Source of the DNA: Lentzea albidocapillata subsp. violacea
GTDB lineage: Bacteria; Actinomycetota; Actinomycetes; Mycobacteriales; Pseudonocardiaceae
Assembly (NCBI RefSeq): GCF_900100275.1
Contig: NZ_FNET01000023.1
Span: 1-64,000, forward strand
DNA length: 64,000 bases
Reading direction: 5' to 3'
In this document: piece by piece, positions 43,296 to 51,559 of the stretch
Position numbering within the stretch: position 1 is the first letter of the stretch
How the letters are laid out: the number at the start of each line of letters is the position of its first letter
Notes under the pieces: model-generated
Seen by the model: the letters and a program-made list of their open reading frames with translations, nothing else
Told to the model about the DNA's origin: nothing
Database searches by the model: none
Position numbers and translations under genes: made by a program

Positions 43296-44288
43296 GTGGA
43301 CTTCGGTGTAGTGCTGCAGACCGACCCGCCGGCGCGGGACGTGGTGGAAGGCCTCCGCGCGGCCGAGGACTGCGGCTTCCGCTACGGCTGGACGTTCGAC
43401 TCCTGCGTGCTGTGGCAGGAACCGTTCGTCATCTACTCGCAGGTGCTGGCGGCCACCCGCGACCTCGTCATCGGCCCGATGGTCACCAACCCGTCGACCC
43501 GCGACTGGTCGGTGACCGCCTCGCTGTTCGCGACACTCAACGACATGTTCGGCAACCGCACGGTCTGCGGCATCGGCCGCGGCGACTCGGCCCGCCGCGT
43601 GATCGGCCAGAAGCCCGCGACACTCGCGACACTGGGCGACGCGATGCACGTGATCAAGGAACTGGCGGAGGGCCGCGAGGTCGAGCACCACGGCACGCCG
43701 GTGCAGATCCCGTGGGTGCGCAACGGAAAGCTCGAGATGTGGATGGCCGCGTACGGTCCGCGCGCGTTGAAGATGGTCGGCGAGCAGGCCGACGGCTTCA
43801 TCCTGCAGACCGCCGACCCGGACATCGCCCGCTGGACGATCGGCTCGGTCCGCGAGGCCGCGGCGGCCGCCGGGCGTGACCCGTCGGCGATCACCATGTG
43901 CGTGGCGGCACCGGCCTACGTGGGCACGGACCTCCCCCACCAGCGCGACCAGCTGCGGTGGTTCGGCGGCATGGTGGGCAACCACGTCGCGGACCTCGTC
44001 GCGCGGTACGGGGACTCGGGCGCCGTGCCCAAGGCCCTGACCGACTACATCAAGGACCGCGAGGGCTACGACTACTCCCACCACGGCAAGGCGGGCAACC
44101 GTTCCACCGACTTCGTGCCGGACGCGATCGTGGACCGCTTCTGCCTCGTCGGGCCGGAGTCGGCGCATATCGAGCGGTTGCAGGAACTGAAGGAGATCGG
44201 TGTCGACAACTTCGCGCTGTACCTGATGCACGACGAGAAGGACAAGACGCGCGACGCGTACGGATCGGCGGTCATCCCGGCGGTGTAG
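43296..44288 (+). CDS. LLM-class flavin/F420-dependent oxidoreductase
   Basis: This 330-residue luciferase-like TIM-barrel enzyme begins MDFGVVLQTDPPARDVVEGLRAAEDCGF and has the cofactor region TVCGIGRGDSARRVIG. It resembles the F420-dependent group that co-occurs with hydantoinases. It is the last gene of the transporter-amidase-hydantoinase operon (15-base gap). No dihydropyrimidine dehydrogenase gene is in the window, so it may supply the missing redox step, which is an inference. RutA-type monooxygenation is an alternative. Confidence 0.8.
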   Translation: MDFGVVLQTDPPARDVVEGLRAAEDCGFRYGWTFDSCVLWQEPFVIYSQVLAATRDLVIGPMVTNPSTRDWSVTASLFATLNDMFGNRTVCGIGRGDSARRVIGQKPATLATLGDAMHVIKELAEGREVEHHGTPVQIPWVRNGKLEMWMAAYGPRALKMVGEQADGFILQTADPDIARWTIGSVREAAAAAGRDPSAITMCVAAPAYVGTDLPHQRDQLRWFGGMVGNHVADLVARYGDSGAVPKALTDYIKDREGYDYSHHGKAGNRSTDFVPDAIVDRFCLVGPESAHIERLQELKEIGVDNFALYLMHDEKDKTRDAYGSAVIPAV

Positions 44289-44295
44289 CTGGATA

Positions 44296-46356
44296 ATGGT
44301 CTTGATGCCTGACGACGCCGACCTGCCCACCCAGTCCGTGGAGAACACCGTGCACGGAGACGTGCACGGGATGGTTCTGCAGGTCGGCGCCGTCACCGGC
44401 GACTTCCACCACCACCAGCACCCCGGTCCGGCTCGGGCCACCCTGCCGCTGCGGTGCGGCCTGGTGCCTCCGCGCGCGGCCGCGTTCCAGGAACGGTCCG
44501 CCGACCTCGACGCTCCGGTGACGGTGCTGTCCGGGCTGCCGGGGGTGGGCAAGAGCCAGTTGGCCGCCTGCCACGCCGAACGGCAGTGGGCCGCCGGTGA
44601 GGTCGACCTGCTGGTGTGGATCACGGCGACCTCGCGCGAGGCGATCGTCTGCGGCTACGCCGAGGTGGCCGCGAAACTCCTCGGCGTCGATGATCCGGAG
44701 CGGGGCGCGCGCACGTTCCTGGAGTGGCTGGCGGGCACGCACGAACCGTGGCTCGTGGTGCTGGACGACCTGCGGACGCCCGCCGACCTCGACGGGCTGT
44801 GGCCGCCGGACGGTGGCCAGGTGGTCGTGACCACGCTGCGCCGGGACGCCGTGCTGCGCGGGCACCAGCGGCGGCTGGTCTCCGTCGAGGCGTTCACCGA
44901 GGCCGAGGGAATCGCCTACCTGCGGACGGCGCTGGCCGACCAGCCCGCGTTGCTCGACGACGACGGGCTGGTGCGCGAGCTCGGCGGGCTGCCGGTGGCG
45001 CTGGGCCAGGCGGCGGCGAACATGCTGGACAACCACCTGTCGTGCGCGGAGTACCGCGCTCTGCTGCCGGAGCGGCTCGACCCCACTGCGGCGACCTGGT
45101 CGCTGGCGGTCGAGCAGGCCGACCGGCTCGCGCGCACCGGGGTGGTGCGGCCGCTGCTCGACGTCGCGAGCGTGCTGGAGCCCAACGGGATTCCGGTGGC
45201 GGTCTTCACGACGCGGACGATGCTCGACTTCCTCGGCGTGGACGAGGCCGATGCGCGGGACGGGCTCGGGTGCCTGCACCGGTTGAGTCTGGTCACCTTC
45301 AGCGAGGGGTCACGCGAGGTGCGGGTGCATTCGCTCGTGCAGCGCGCCACCCGCGCGGCGTGGTCCGACGAACGGGCCGCCGTGGTGGTCAAAGCCGCCG
45401 CGGACGCGCTGGAGCAGGTGTGGCCGGCCGTCGTGACGGATCCGTTGCTGGGCCAGGTGTTGCGGGCCAACGCCCAGGCGCTCGCCGACGCCGGTGGCGT
45501 TCACCTGTGGCGTCCCGAAGGTCATTTCCTGCTGTTCCGCGCCGGCAGGAGTCTCGGCGAGGCCGGCTACCACGCGGAGGCCGTCCGCTACTTCGACGAC
45601 CTGCAGGTCACCGCGACCAGGCAGCTGGGTCCTGATCACCTCGACACCCTGCTCTGCCGCTCCAACGCCGCCGGCTGGCGTGGCAGCGGAGGCGACGCGG
45701 CCGCGGCGGCCGAAGGGTACCGGGCCCTGCTCGTCGACGTGACGCGGCTGTTCGGGCCGGACCACGTCGAGACGCTGAGAGTCCGCAACAACCACGCCCA
45801 CTGGCTCGGTGTCTCGGGCGACAGGGCCGGAGCGGTCACAGCCCTCAGGGACCTGTTCTTCGACCAGATGCGGGTGCTCGGCCCGGATCATCCGAGCACG
45901 TTGACCACCCGCCACAACCTCGCGTTCGCGCAGGCGAAAACAGGGAGCCACGACCGCGCGGTGGCGTCGTTCGAGGCGTTGGTGCGGGACCTGGAGCGCA
46001 TCGTGGGCCCGGATGATCCGAGTGCGCTGGAGGCACGCTCCGGTCTCGCCGCCGTCCTGGCCGACGCAGGCGAAGCAGACGACGCGGCCGACGAGCTGGA
46101 AGACCTGCTGGAGGACCAGATCCGGGTGCTGGGCGCGGACCACCCGCGCACGCTGTGGACCCGGTGGAGCCTCGCCCAGTGGCGGGCGCTGACCGGTGAT
46201 CCGGCCGGCGCGATGGAGGAGTTCGCGGTGCTGCTCGCGGACCAGACCAGGGTGCTCGGCGAGCACCACCCCGACGTCCGCGCGACCCGCGAGACGCTGG
46301 AGCACTGGCGCGGCGTCAGCGAACCGGACGAGCCCGGCCGTCCCAGTCCTTCGTGA
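44296..46356 (+). CDS. STAND NTPase (NB-ARC-like) with tandem TPR repeats
   Basis: This 686-residue signal-transduction NTPase has a short N-terminal motif NTVHGDVHGMVLQVGAVTGD (17-36), as found at the start of many actinobacterial NTPases. The ATPase domain follows, with Walker A GLPGVGKS (80-87), Walker B WLVVLDDL and sensor VVVTTLRRD. From about 433 there are five to six TPR units of 42 residues, each containing GPDHxxTL. Such proteins act as switches in regulation or conflict. No effector domain is obvious. Its 3' end overlaps the convergent Nudix gene by 41 bases. Confidence 0.85.
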   Translation: MVLMPDDADLPTQSVENTVHGDVHGMVLQVGAVTGDFHHHQHPGPARATLPLRCGLVPPRAAAFQERSADLDAPVTVLSGLPGVGKSQLAACHAERQWAAGEVDLLVWITATSREAIVCGYAEVAAKLLGVDDPERGARTFLEWLAGTHEPWLVVLDDLRTPADLDGLWPPDGGQVVVTTLRRDAVLRGHQRRLVSVEAFTEAEGIAYLRTALADQPALLDDDGLVRELGGLPVALGQAAANMLDNHLSCAEYRALLPERLDPTAATWSLAVEQADRLARTGVVRPLLDVASVLEPNGIPVAVFTTRTMLDFLGVDEADARDGLGCLHRLSLVTFSEGSREVRVHSLVQRATRAAWSDERAAVVVKAAADALEQVWPAVVTDPLLGQVLRANAQALADAGGVHLWRPEGHFLLFRAGRSLGEAGYHAEAVRYFDDLQVTATRQLGPDHLDTLLCRSNAAGWRGSGGDAAAAAEGYRALLVDVTRLFGPDHVETLRVRNNHAHWLGVSGDRAGAVTALRDLFFDQMRVLGPDHPSTLTTRHNLAFAQAKTGSHDRAVASFEALVRDLERIVGPDDPSALEARSGLAAVLADAGEADDAADELEDLLEDQIRVLGADHPRTLWTRWSLAQWRALTGDPAGAMEEFAVLLADQTRVLGEHHPDVRATRETLEHWRGVSEPDEPGRPSPS

Positions 46357-47266
46357 GCTCGGGCAGCAGTTCGGCCAGCTGCACCGGATACACGGTGTCC
46401 TCTGTGGACTCCAGCTCCCCGGCGCTCCACCAGCGGTAGCCGGAGATGCTGGTCTCCTCGACGTCGTTGAAGCCCGAGGTGTCGACGGTCAGGTCGCCCT
46501 CGACGGAGGCGTGGAAGAACCACTCCTCGGCGTCGAACGTCTCGCCGTCGAAGCTGAACACCGCACGACGGCGCCAGATCGGGCCGATCAGCTGCTCCGG
46601 CGCGAGCTTGAGACCCGTCTCCTCGAACGCCTCGCGCACGGCCGCGTCCCGCAGTTCCTCGCCCTCCTCGACGCCACCGCCGACCGTGAACCAGAAAAGT
46701 TCCTGAGGGCGGGCGGGATCGAAGCCCTGGAAGAGCAGCACGCGGCCTTGGGCGTCCGTGAGGACCACGCGCGCGGACGGCCGGGGTGTGAGCAGCACGG
46801 CGTCCGACGGGGCGGCCGGCTCGGCGATCTCGAAGTACGACGGTTGCGGCGCCGTGCCGGCCAGGCGCAGCCAGCGGACGACGCGGCGGCGGCGTAGCAA
46901 CAACGCGTCGCGCACGGCGTCGTTGTGCACGCGGCGGGCGAGCATGACGCGTTCCTCGGCGTCGGACAGTTCGGCGGCCACCGCCGCGGGAAGAGCGGAC
47001 CGGTCCAGGGCGCCCAGCAGCGCGGAGAGTTCGTTCTCGAAGAGTTCGCGGTCGGCGCGCGAGGCGGCCTCGGCCTTCGACGCGGCGGCGGAGAGTTCAG
47101 GGTCCAGCAGCGCGCGGACCACGACGGCGCGGCGGGCCAGGGCGGCGTCGACGGCGGCCCAGGCGGCGTCGGTGCGGACGTGCAGGCGGTCCAGGCGGTT
47201 CGCGATCGAGAGGACCCAGGCGGCGAGCAGCAAAGCCAGGACGACGACGACCAGTGCGGTGGTCAT
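46316..47266 (-). CDS. Membrane-anchored Nudix hydrolase
   Basis: This 316-residue protein has one N-terminal membrane helix (TTALVVVVLALLLAAWVLSI), a LemA-like helical segment (about 25-125), and a Nudix domain. The Nudix box GGGVEEGEEL...REAFEETGL is at about 195-220. It probably hydrolyses a nucleoside diphosphate derivative at the membrane surface. The same gene type follows pimA in mycobacteria (Rv2609c). Its stop is next to the pimA start by overlap of 4 bases. Confidence 0.87.
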   Translation of the reverse strand: MTTALVVVVLALLLAAWVLSIANRLDRLHVRTDAAWAAVDAALARRAVVVRALLDPELSAAASKAEAASRADRELFENELSALLGALDRSALPAAVAAELSDAEERVMLARRVHNDAVRDALLLRRRRVVRWLRLAGTAPQPSYFEIAEPAAPSDAVLLTPRPSARVVLTDAQGRVLLFQGFDPARPQELFWFTVGGGVEEGEELRDAAVREAFEETGLKLAPEQLIGPIWRRRAVFSFDGETFDAEEWFFHASVEGDLTVDTSGFNDVEETSISGYRWWSAGELESTEDTVYPVQLAELLPELTKDWDGRARPVR

Positions 47267-48375
47267 GCCTCGCTCACCCGGCGCGGATCGGCGGCGATGG
47301 CCGTCTCGTACACGCGCAGCACCTGCGAGGCCACGACGGACCAGTCAAAGGCCTGCACCCGTTGGGAGGCAACGGCGACGTACTCGGCGCGCAGTGCCGA
47401 GTCCCGCAGCACCGGGCGCAGCGCGTCGGCCAGCGCCCGCGCGTCGCCCACCGGGAACAGCACGCCCGCCTTGCCGTCCTCCAGCACGCGCCGGAACGCG
47501 TCGAGGTCCGAGGCCACGACCGCGGTACCGGCGGACATGGCCTCGGTCAGGATGATGCCGAACGACTCGCCGCCCGTGTTCGGCGCGACGTAGACGTCCA
47601 CGGAACGCAGCATCCGAGCCTTGTCCTCGTCGCTGACCTGGCCCAGCAGGTCGACCCGGTCGGCGAAGGGGCCGTCGAACGGGTCCTCGCCGCGGCCCAC
47701 GACGAGCAGGCGCAGGTCCGGGAACTCGTCGGCGATCAGGCCGAACGCCTCCCACAGCACCGGCATGCCCTTGCGCGGTTCGTCGTAGCGGCCGACGAAG
47801 CCGAGCGTGCCACCGGGGCGCGGATAACCGTCCAAAGTGGACGCGGAGGCGAAGAAGTCGACGTCGACGCCGTTCGGGATCTCCACCGCGTCACCGCCGA
47901 GGTGCTCGACCTGGACGCGGCGGGCCAGCGCCGAGACGGCGATGCGGGCGGTGACCTTCTCCAGGAACGGCTGCAGCACGCCCTGGAACGCCGACAGCAT
48001 CTTGGAGCGCGGCGTCGAGGTGTGGAAGGTGGCGACGATCGGGCCGTCCGCGACCACCAGCGCCAGGAACGACAGCGACGGCGCGGTGGGCTCGTGCAGG
48101 TGCAGGACGTCGAACTGGTGCTCGTCGATCCAGCGGCGGACCCGTGCGTACGAGACGGGACCGAAGCTGAGACGTGCCACGGAACCGTTGTACGGGATGG
48201 CGACCGCACGGCCCGCGGACGTGACGAACGACGGCAGCGCCTGCTCGTCGTCGGCGGGCGCGAGGACGTTCACCTCGTGCCCAAGTCCGATCAGGGCGCG
48301 CGCGAGGTCGACGACGTGGGCCTGCACTCCCCCGGGCACGTCCAAGGAGTACGGGCAGACGATGCCGACCTTCAC
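47263..48375 (-). CDS. pimA: Phosphatidylinositol alpha-mannosyltransferase PimA
   Basis: This 370-residue GT4 enzyme transfers the first mannose from GDP-mannose to phosphatidyl-myo-inositol on the cytoplasmic face. VCPYSLDVPGGVQAHV is the N-terminal glycine-rich loop. HEPTAPS and GRYDEPRKGMPVL are GT4 features, and the EX7E motif is in ESFGIILTEAM. GTG 48375 overlaps the patA stop. Its place in the pgsA-patA-pimA operon confirms the role. Confidence 0.95.
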   Translation of the reverse strand: MKVGIVCPYSLDVPGGVQAHVVDLARALIGLGHEVNVLAPADDEQALPSFVTSAGRAVAIPYNGSVARLSFGPVSYARVRRWIDEHQFDVLHLHEPTAPSLSFLALVVADGPIVATFHTSTPRSKMLSAFQGVLQPFLEKVTARIAVSALARRVQVEHLGGDAVEIPNGVDVDFFASASTLDGYPRPGGTLGFVGRYDEPRKGMPVLWEAFGLIADEFPDLRLLVVGRGEDPFDGPFADRVDLLGQVSDEDKARMLRSVDVYVAPNTGGESFGIILTEAMSAGTAVVASDLDAFRRVLEDGKAGVLFPVGDARALADALRPVLRDSALRAEYVAVASQRVQAFDWSVVASQVLRVYETAIAADPRRVSEA

Positions 48376-49274
48376 CGCGAAAGCCTCCGGGAAAGGGCGG
48401 CGCGACGCTTCTCGGGCAGGTCGGCGAGCCAGAGCTGCTGCAGCATGTGCCAGTCGGCCGGGTGCGCGGCGATGTCGGCGGCGAACACGTCCGCGACGGC
48501 CTGCGTGGCGGTCTGGACGTTGCTCACCTTGATCGGCGGGTGGATGCGGAAGTGCCAGCCGTCCTCGGTGAACCAGCAGCCGACCGGCAGCAGCGCGGCG
48601 CCCGTCGTCGAGGCCAGGTGCGCCGGGCCCGCGGGCATCAGGGTCTGCTCGCCGAAGAACGTCACGGGCACGCCGGACGACGTCAGGTCGCGGTCCGCCA
48701 GCAGGCAGACGACCTTGTTGGCGCGCAGGCGTTCGGCCAGCACCGTCGCGGGTGGACGGTCGCCGCCGTTGAGGGGCAGCACCTCGAAGCCCAGCGTCTC
48801 GCGGAACTCCACGAACTTGCGGTACAACGATTCGGGCTTGAGCCGCTCGGCCACCGTCGTGAACGTGCCGGAGTGGCCGACGAGCCAGACGCCCGCCATG
48901 TCCCAGTTGCCGCTGTGCGGCAGGGCGACGACCGCGCCGGTGCCGTTCGCCAGGGCGGCGTCGAGGTTCTCCACGCCGGACACCTGCGAGTCGCACTTCT
49001 CGTAGGCCGCGCGCAGGTCGATCGACGGCAGCCGGAACGCCTCGCACCAGTACCGCGCGTACGACCGCAGCGAGTCGCGCACCAGTTCGTCGAGCTCGTC
49101 CTCGCCCGCCCGCGGCACGACCCGGCTCAGGTTGCGGCGCAACTGGTCGATGCTCGGGCCGCCGCGCTTCACCGCGTAGTCGGCACCCGCGCGGAACAAC
49201 CCGCGCGCCCACGACTCCGGCAACAGGCGGATCAGCCGCCACCCGGCGCTGTACCCGAGGGTCGCGAGGTTCAC
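48372..49274 (-). CDS. patA: Phosphatidylinositol mannoside acyltransferase PatA
   Basis: This 300-residue member of the LpxL/HtrB acyltransferase family acylates the PIM mannose. HSGNWD carries the HX4D catalytic motif, and LADRDLTSSGVPVTFFGEQ is the second conserved block. GTG 49274 overlaps the pgsA stop by GTGA. It is membrane-associated through an N-terminal hydrophobic segment. Confidence 0.93.
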   Translation of the reverse strand: MNLATLGYSAGWRLIRLLPESWARGLFRAGADYAVKRGGPSIDQLRRNLSRVVPRAGEDELDELVRDSLRSYARYWCEAFRLPSIDLRAAYEKCDSQVSGVENLDAALANGTGAVVALPHSGNWDMAGVWLVGHSGTFTTVAERLKPESLYRKFVEFRETLGFEVLPLNGGDRPPATVLAERLRANKVVCLLADRDLTSSGVPVTFFGEQTLMPAGPAHLASTTGAALLPVGCWFTEDGWHFRIHPPIKVSNVQTATQAVADVFAADIAAHPADWHMLQQLWLADLPEKRRAALSRRLSR

Positions 49275-49873
49275 GCGGCCTCCCGCGCCGACTTCGCGAC
49301 CGCGAAGATCCGCTGCAGCACCGTCGCGACCGTCATCGCCGCGAGCAGCCACAGCGAGATGGCCATCAGGTGCGGCACCCCCAGCCCCTGCACCCCGGCG
49401 CCGATCAGCGCGATGATGAACCGCTCGGCCCGCTCGGCCAGCCCGCCGTCGGCATTCAGCCCGGTCGCGTCGGCACGCGCCTTGACGTACGAGATGACCT
49501 GCGAGGCCACCAGGCAGATGAACCCGGCCGCGGCCGTCCACCGGTCGCCCGTGTCGAACGCGTACCAGGTGAGCGCCGCGAACAACGCCCCGTCCGCGAT
49601 GCGGTCACAGGTGGCGTCGAGCACGGCACCGAACTTCGTGGGCCCCTGCGCGCGGGCCATGGCGCCGTCGATCAGGTCGAGCAGCACGAAGAACGTCACC
49701 AGCGCGCAGCCCAGGAACAGCTGCCCGCGGGGAATGAACCACAGAGCACTCGCGACGGCACCGATCGTGCCGGCCACGGTCACGGCGTTGGGCGTGAGGC
49801 CACGCGCCAGCAGCCACGCCCCGACCGGATCGGTGACGCGCGAGACGGACGCGCGAGCGAAGATGTTCAGCAT
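49271..49873 (-). CDS. pgsA: Phosphatidylinositol phosphate synthase PgsA
   Basis: This 200-residue CDP-alcohol phosphotransferase has about six helices. The signature DG-x2-AR-x8-G-x3-D-x3-D is in LIDGAMARAQGPTKFGAVLDATCD. It makes phosphatidylinositol phosphate from CDP-diacylglycerol and inositol phosphate for PIM synthesis. The start is ATG 49873 with a weak ribosome binding site. The 332 bases upstream hold a tandem repeat instead of the usual neighbour hit. Confidence 0.94.
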   Translation of the reverse strand: MLNIFARASVSRVTDPVGAWLLARGLTPNAVTVAGTIGAVASALWFIPRGQLFLGCALVTFFVLLDLIDGAMARAQGPTKFGAVLDATCDRIADGALFAALTWYAFDTGDRWTAAAGFICLVASQVISYVKARADATGLNADGGLAERAERFIIALIGAGVQGLGVPHLMAISLWLLAAMTVATVLQRIFAVAKSAREAA

Positions 49874-49938
49874 GGCAGGTCGCAGCCTAGCTGGACTGCC
49901 GAAACACACCCTTCGCGGCCCTTGCCTGGTCGCACGCG

Positions 49939-50208
49939 GGGGAGCTTTCGTGCGGATCGGGAGGACGAAGGTCCCCGCGTGCGATCAGCGGGCGGGGAGC
50001 CTTCGTGCGGTCGGGAGTACGAAAGCTCCGCGCGGGCGAACAGCGGGCGGGAAGCCTTCCTGCGGTCGAGAGTACGAAAGGTCCCCGCATGCGATCGGCG
50101 GGCGGGGAGCCTTCGTGCGGTCGAGAGCACGAAAGCTCCGCGCGGGCGAACAGCGGGCGGGGAGCCTTCGTGCCGTCGGGAGTACGAAAGCTCCGCGCGT
50201 GCGGCCTA
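49939..50208. repeat. Five-copy 55-bp tandem repeat with internal hairpins
   Basis: Copies start with GGGGAGC or GGGAAGC at 49939, 49994, 50049, 50104 and 50159, exactly 55 bp apart; the last copy is partial. Each copy contains GGAGCCTTCGT and ACGAAAGCTCC, which pair into a hairpin. The segment after the hairpin alternates between two versions (copies 1 and 3 versus 2 and 4), giving a 110-bp higher-order unit. The array runs from just upstream of pgsA to the end of the XRE gene. Confidence 0.92.
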
Positions 50209-51045
50209 CCCGAGCCGCCGGTGGTCCTCGGCGATGCGCTTGAGCAACCCCTGCAACTCCTCCCCTCGCACCGCCAGCCGCTCCAGCCGCCCGAACAACG
50301 CGAGGTACTCGCGCACGTCCAGCGGGTCGGTGATGGTGGCGTTGCCGGTCAGCACGCTGACCGTCACGACACGCTCGTCGTAGATGTGGAAACCGTGCAA
50401 AGCGACCACGTTCGCGTCCGCCGACCACGGCACGACGGCGAGCCGGACGTTCGGGCGGCGCTGGATCGCGGCCAGGTGTTCCACCTGTTCCGCCATCAGC
50501 TCCGCCGAGCCCATCCGCCAGCGCAGCGCGCTTTCGGAGAGCACGAACACGAACTGCTTCGCCAGGTCGTCCATCCGGGATCGGCGGGTGCGCAGGGCGG
50601 CCACCGCGGCCTCCTGCTCCGCATGCGGCATCGTCCCCAGCACGATTCGCAGGTAGGGCTCGGACTGCAACAGCGCGGGCACCAGGTTGACCTGGAAGAA
50701 CCTCGATGTCGCCGCCCGCGCCTCCACGCGGCTGATCGTCTGCTGGTGGCGGTGCGCTCCTCGGTGCAGCACGACGCGGCGGGTTTCCGCCTCCGCGTGC
50801 AGCGACCTGGCGAGTTCGACCAGTTCGATGCGCGTCTCTCTCGCGGCGGCCAGTTCCGCCACGAGACGCTCCACATCCGTCACGGACGGGAGCAGCATGC
50901 CGTTCTCGATCTTCGACAGCTTGGACTGGCTCATCCCGGTGGCACGGGCGGTGGCCGTGCCGGTCATCTTCGCCTCGGTGCGCAACCGGCGTAGTTCACG
51001 CGAAAGCCGCTCTCTCGCTAATCGCGAACGCTCAGGTGCGGTCAT
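50206..51045 (-). CDS. XRE-family regulator with DUF5753 domain
   Basis: This 279-residue regulator has a helix-turn-helix at about 15-60 (LSRELRRLRTEAKMTG...TGMSQSKLSKIENG). The DUF5753 part contains VNLVPALLQSEPYLRI, FVLSESALRWRMG and VRLAVVPWSADANVVALHGFHIY. No DUF397 gene is attached here. A 26-bp palindrome upstream may be its operator. The stop lies at the edge of the tandem repeat. Confidence 0.9.
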   Translation of the reverse strand: MTAPERSRLARERLSRELRRLRTEAKMTGTATARATGMSQSKLSKIENGMLLPSVTDVERLVAELAAARETRIELVELARSLHAEAETRRVVLHRGAHRHQQTISRVEARAATSRFFQVNLVPALLQSEPYLRIVLGTMPHAEQEAAVAALRTRRSRMDDLAKQFVFVLSESALRWRMGSAELMAEQVEHLAAIQRRPNVRLAVVPWSADANVVALHGFHIYDERVVTVSVLTGNATITDPLDVREYLALFGRLERLAVRGEELQGLLKRIAEDHRRLG

Positions 51046-51118
51046 GTTCGCACCGTAACCATTCGCACACGGTGAGACGATCGGCCATAGGCGGGGACTT
51101 GACTCGCAGTTGACACCT

Positions 51119-51144
51119 CCAGGTGGGTGATCTCACCTACCTGG
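51119..51144. promoter_or_regulatory. 26-bp palindrome upstream of the XRE gene
   Basis: The arms CCAGGTGGGTGA and TCACCTACCTGG (one mismatch) surround TC, 74 bases before the XRE start. The surrounding 278 bases (51046-51323) contain no gene that I can see. Placement suggests autoregulation. Confidence 0.6.
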
Positions 51145-51323
51145 AATCGCTTTGTGCTGCTGTTACGTCTCGATCGACTGGAGAAAAACACCCGAAAGGT
51201 GCAACCGAAACTCATTCCGTCCCACGTGGAAACACCCTTGATTGTCCAGTGCAGACAACTTGGGTGGTTTTTGTCACTCTTTTGTCCAACAATTAGTACG
51301 GCTTTCAATCACGGGCACGCTGA

Positions 51324-51503
51324 CTAAACGCCTCGTTTAGCCCGCAATACCGCGCGAACACCAAGGCCGATGGCACCGAAAATCAGCACGAACCCGATGA
51401 GCCCGAGACCCGGAGCGTCGTCGTACTGGGCGTACATGATCGCGCCGACGCCGAGCGCGACGAGCAGGACGCAGCCCATCAGGGGCAGCAACAGTCGAGG
51501 CAT
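51324..51503 (-). CDS. Small two-helix membrane protein
   Basis: This 59-residue protein has two hydrophobic segments (LLLPLMGCVLLVALGVGAIM and GLGLIGFVLIFGAIGLGV) separated by YAQYDDAPG, and a basic C-terminus (RAVLRAKRGV), so both ends probably lie inside. A consensus-like promoter at 51510-51538 would start transcription at or near the ATG. No family is recognised. Confidence 0.65.
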   Translation of the reverse strand: MPRLLLPLMGCVLLVALGVGAIMYAQYDDAPGLGLIGFVLIFGAIGLGVRAVLRAKRGV

Positions 51504-51509
51504 GGATCG

Positions 51510-51538
51510 ACTATCGCTCGCGATCTATCGAAAGTCAA
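51510..51538 (-). promoter_or_regulatory. Promoter of the small membrane protein, probably leaderless
   Basis: On the minus strand TTGACT (51538-51533), a 17-base spacer, GATAGT (51515-51510), then 6 bases to the ATG. CGATAG occurs twice in the spacer/-10 region. Confidence 0.55.
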
Positions 51539-51559
51539 CAGATAGACACTGCGAAACGA

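Noticed and set aside
43296..44288. LLM enzyme considered as RutA (uracil monooxygenase)
   Set aside because: The rest of the rut pathway is absent and a reductive-pathway hydantoinase and ureidopropionase are in the same operon. RutA-like chemistry is kept only as an alternative.
49939..50208. Tandem repeat considered as a CRISPR array
   Set aside because: The 55-bp unit has no constant repeat alternating with unrelated spacers, and no cas genes are near.
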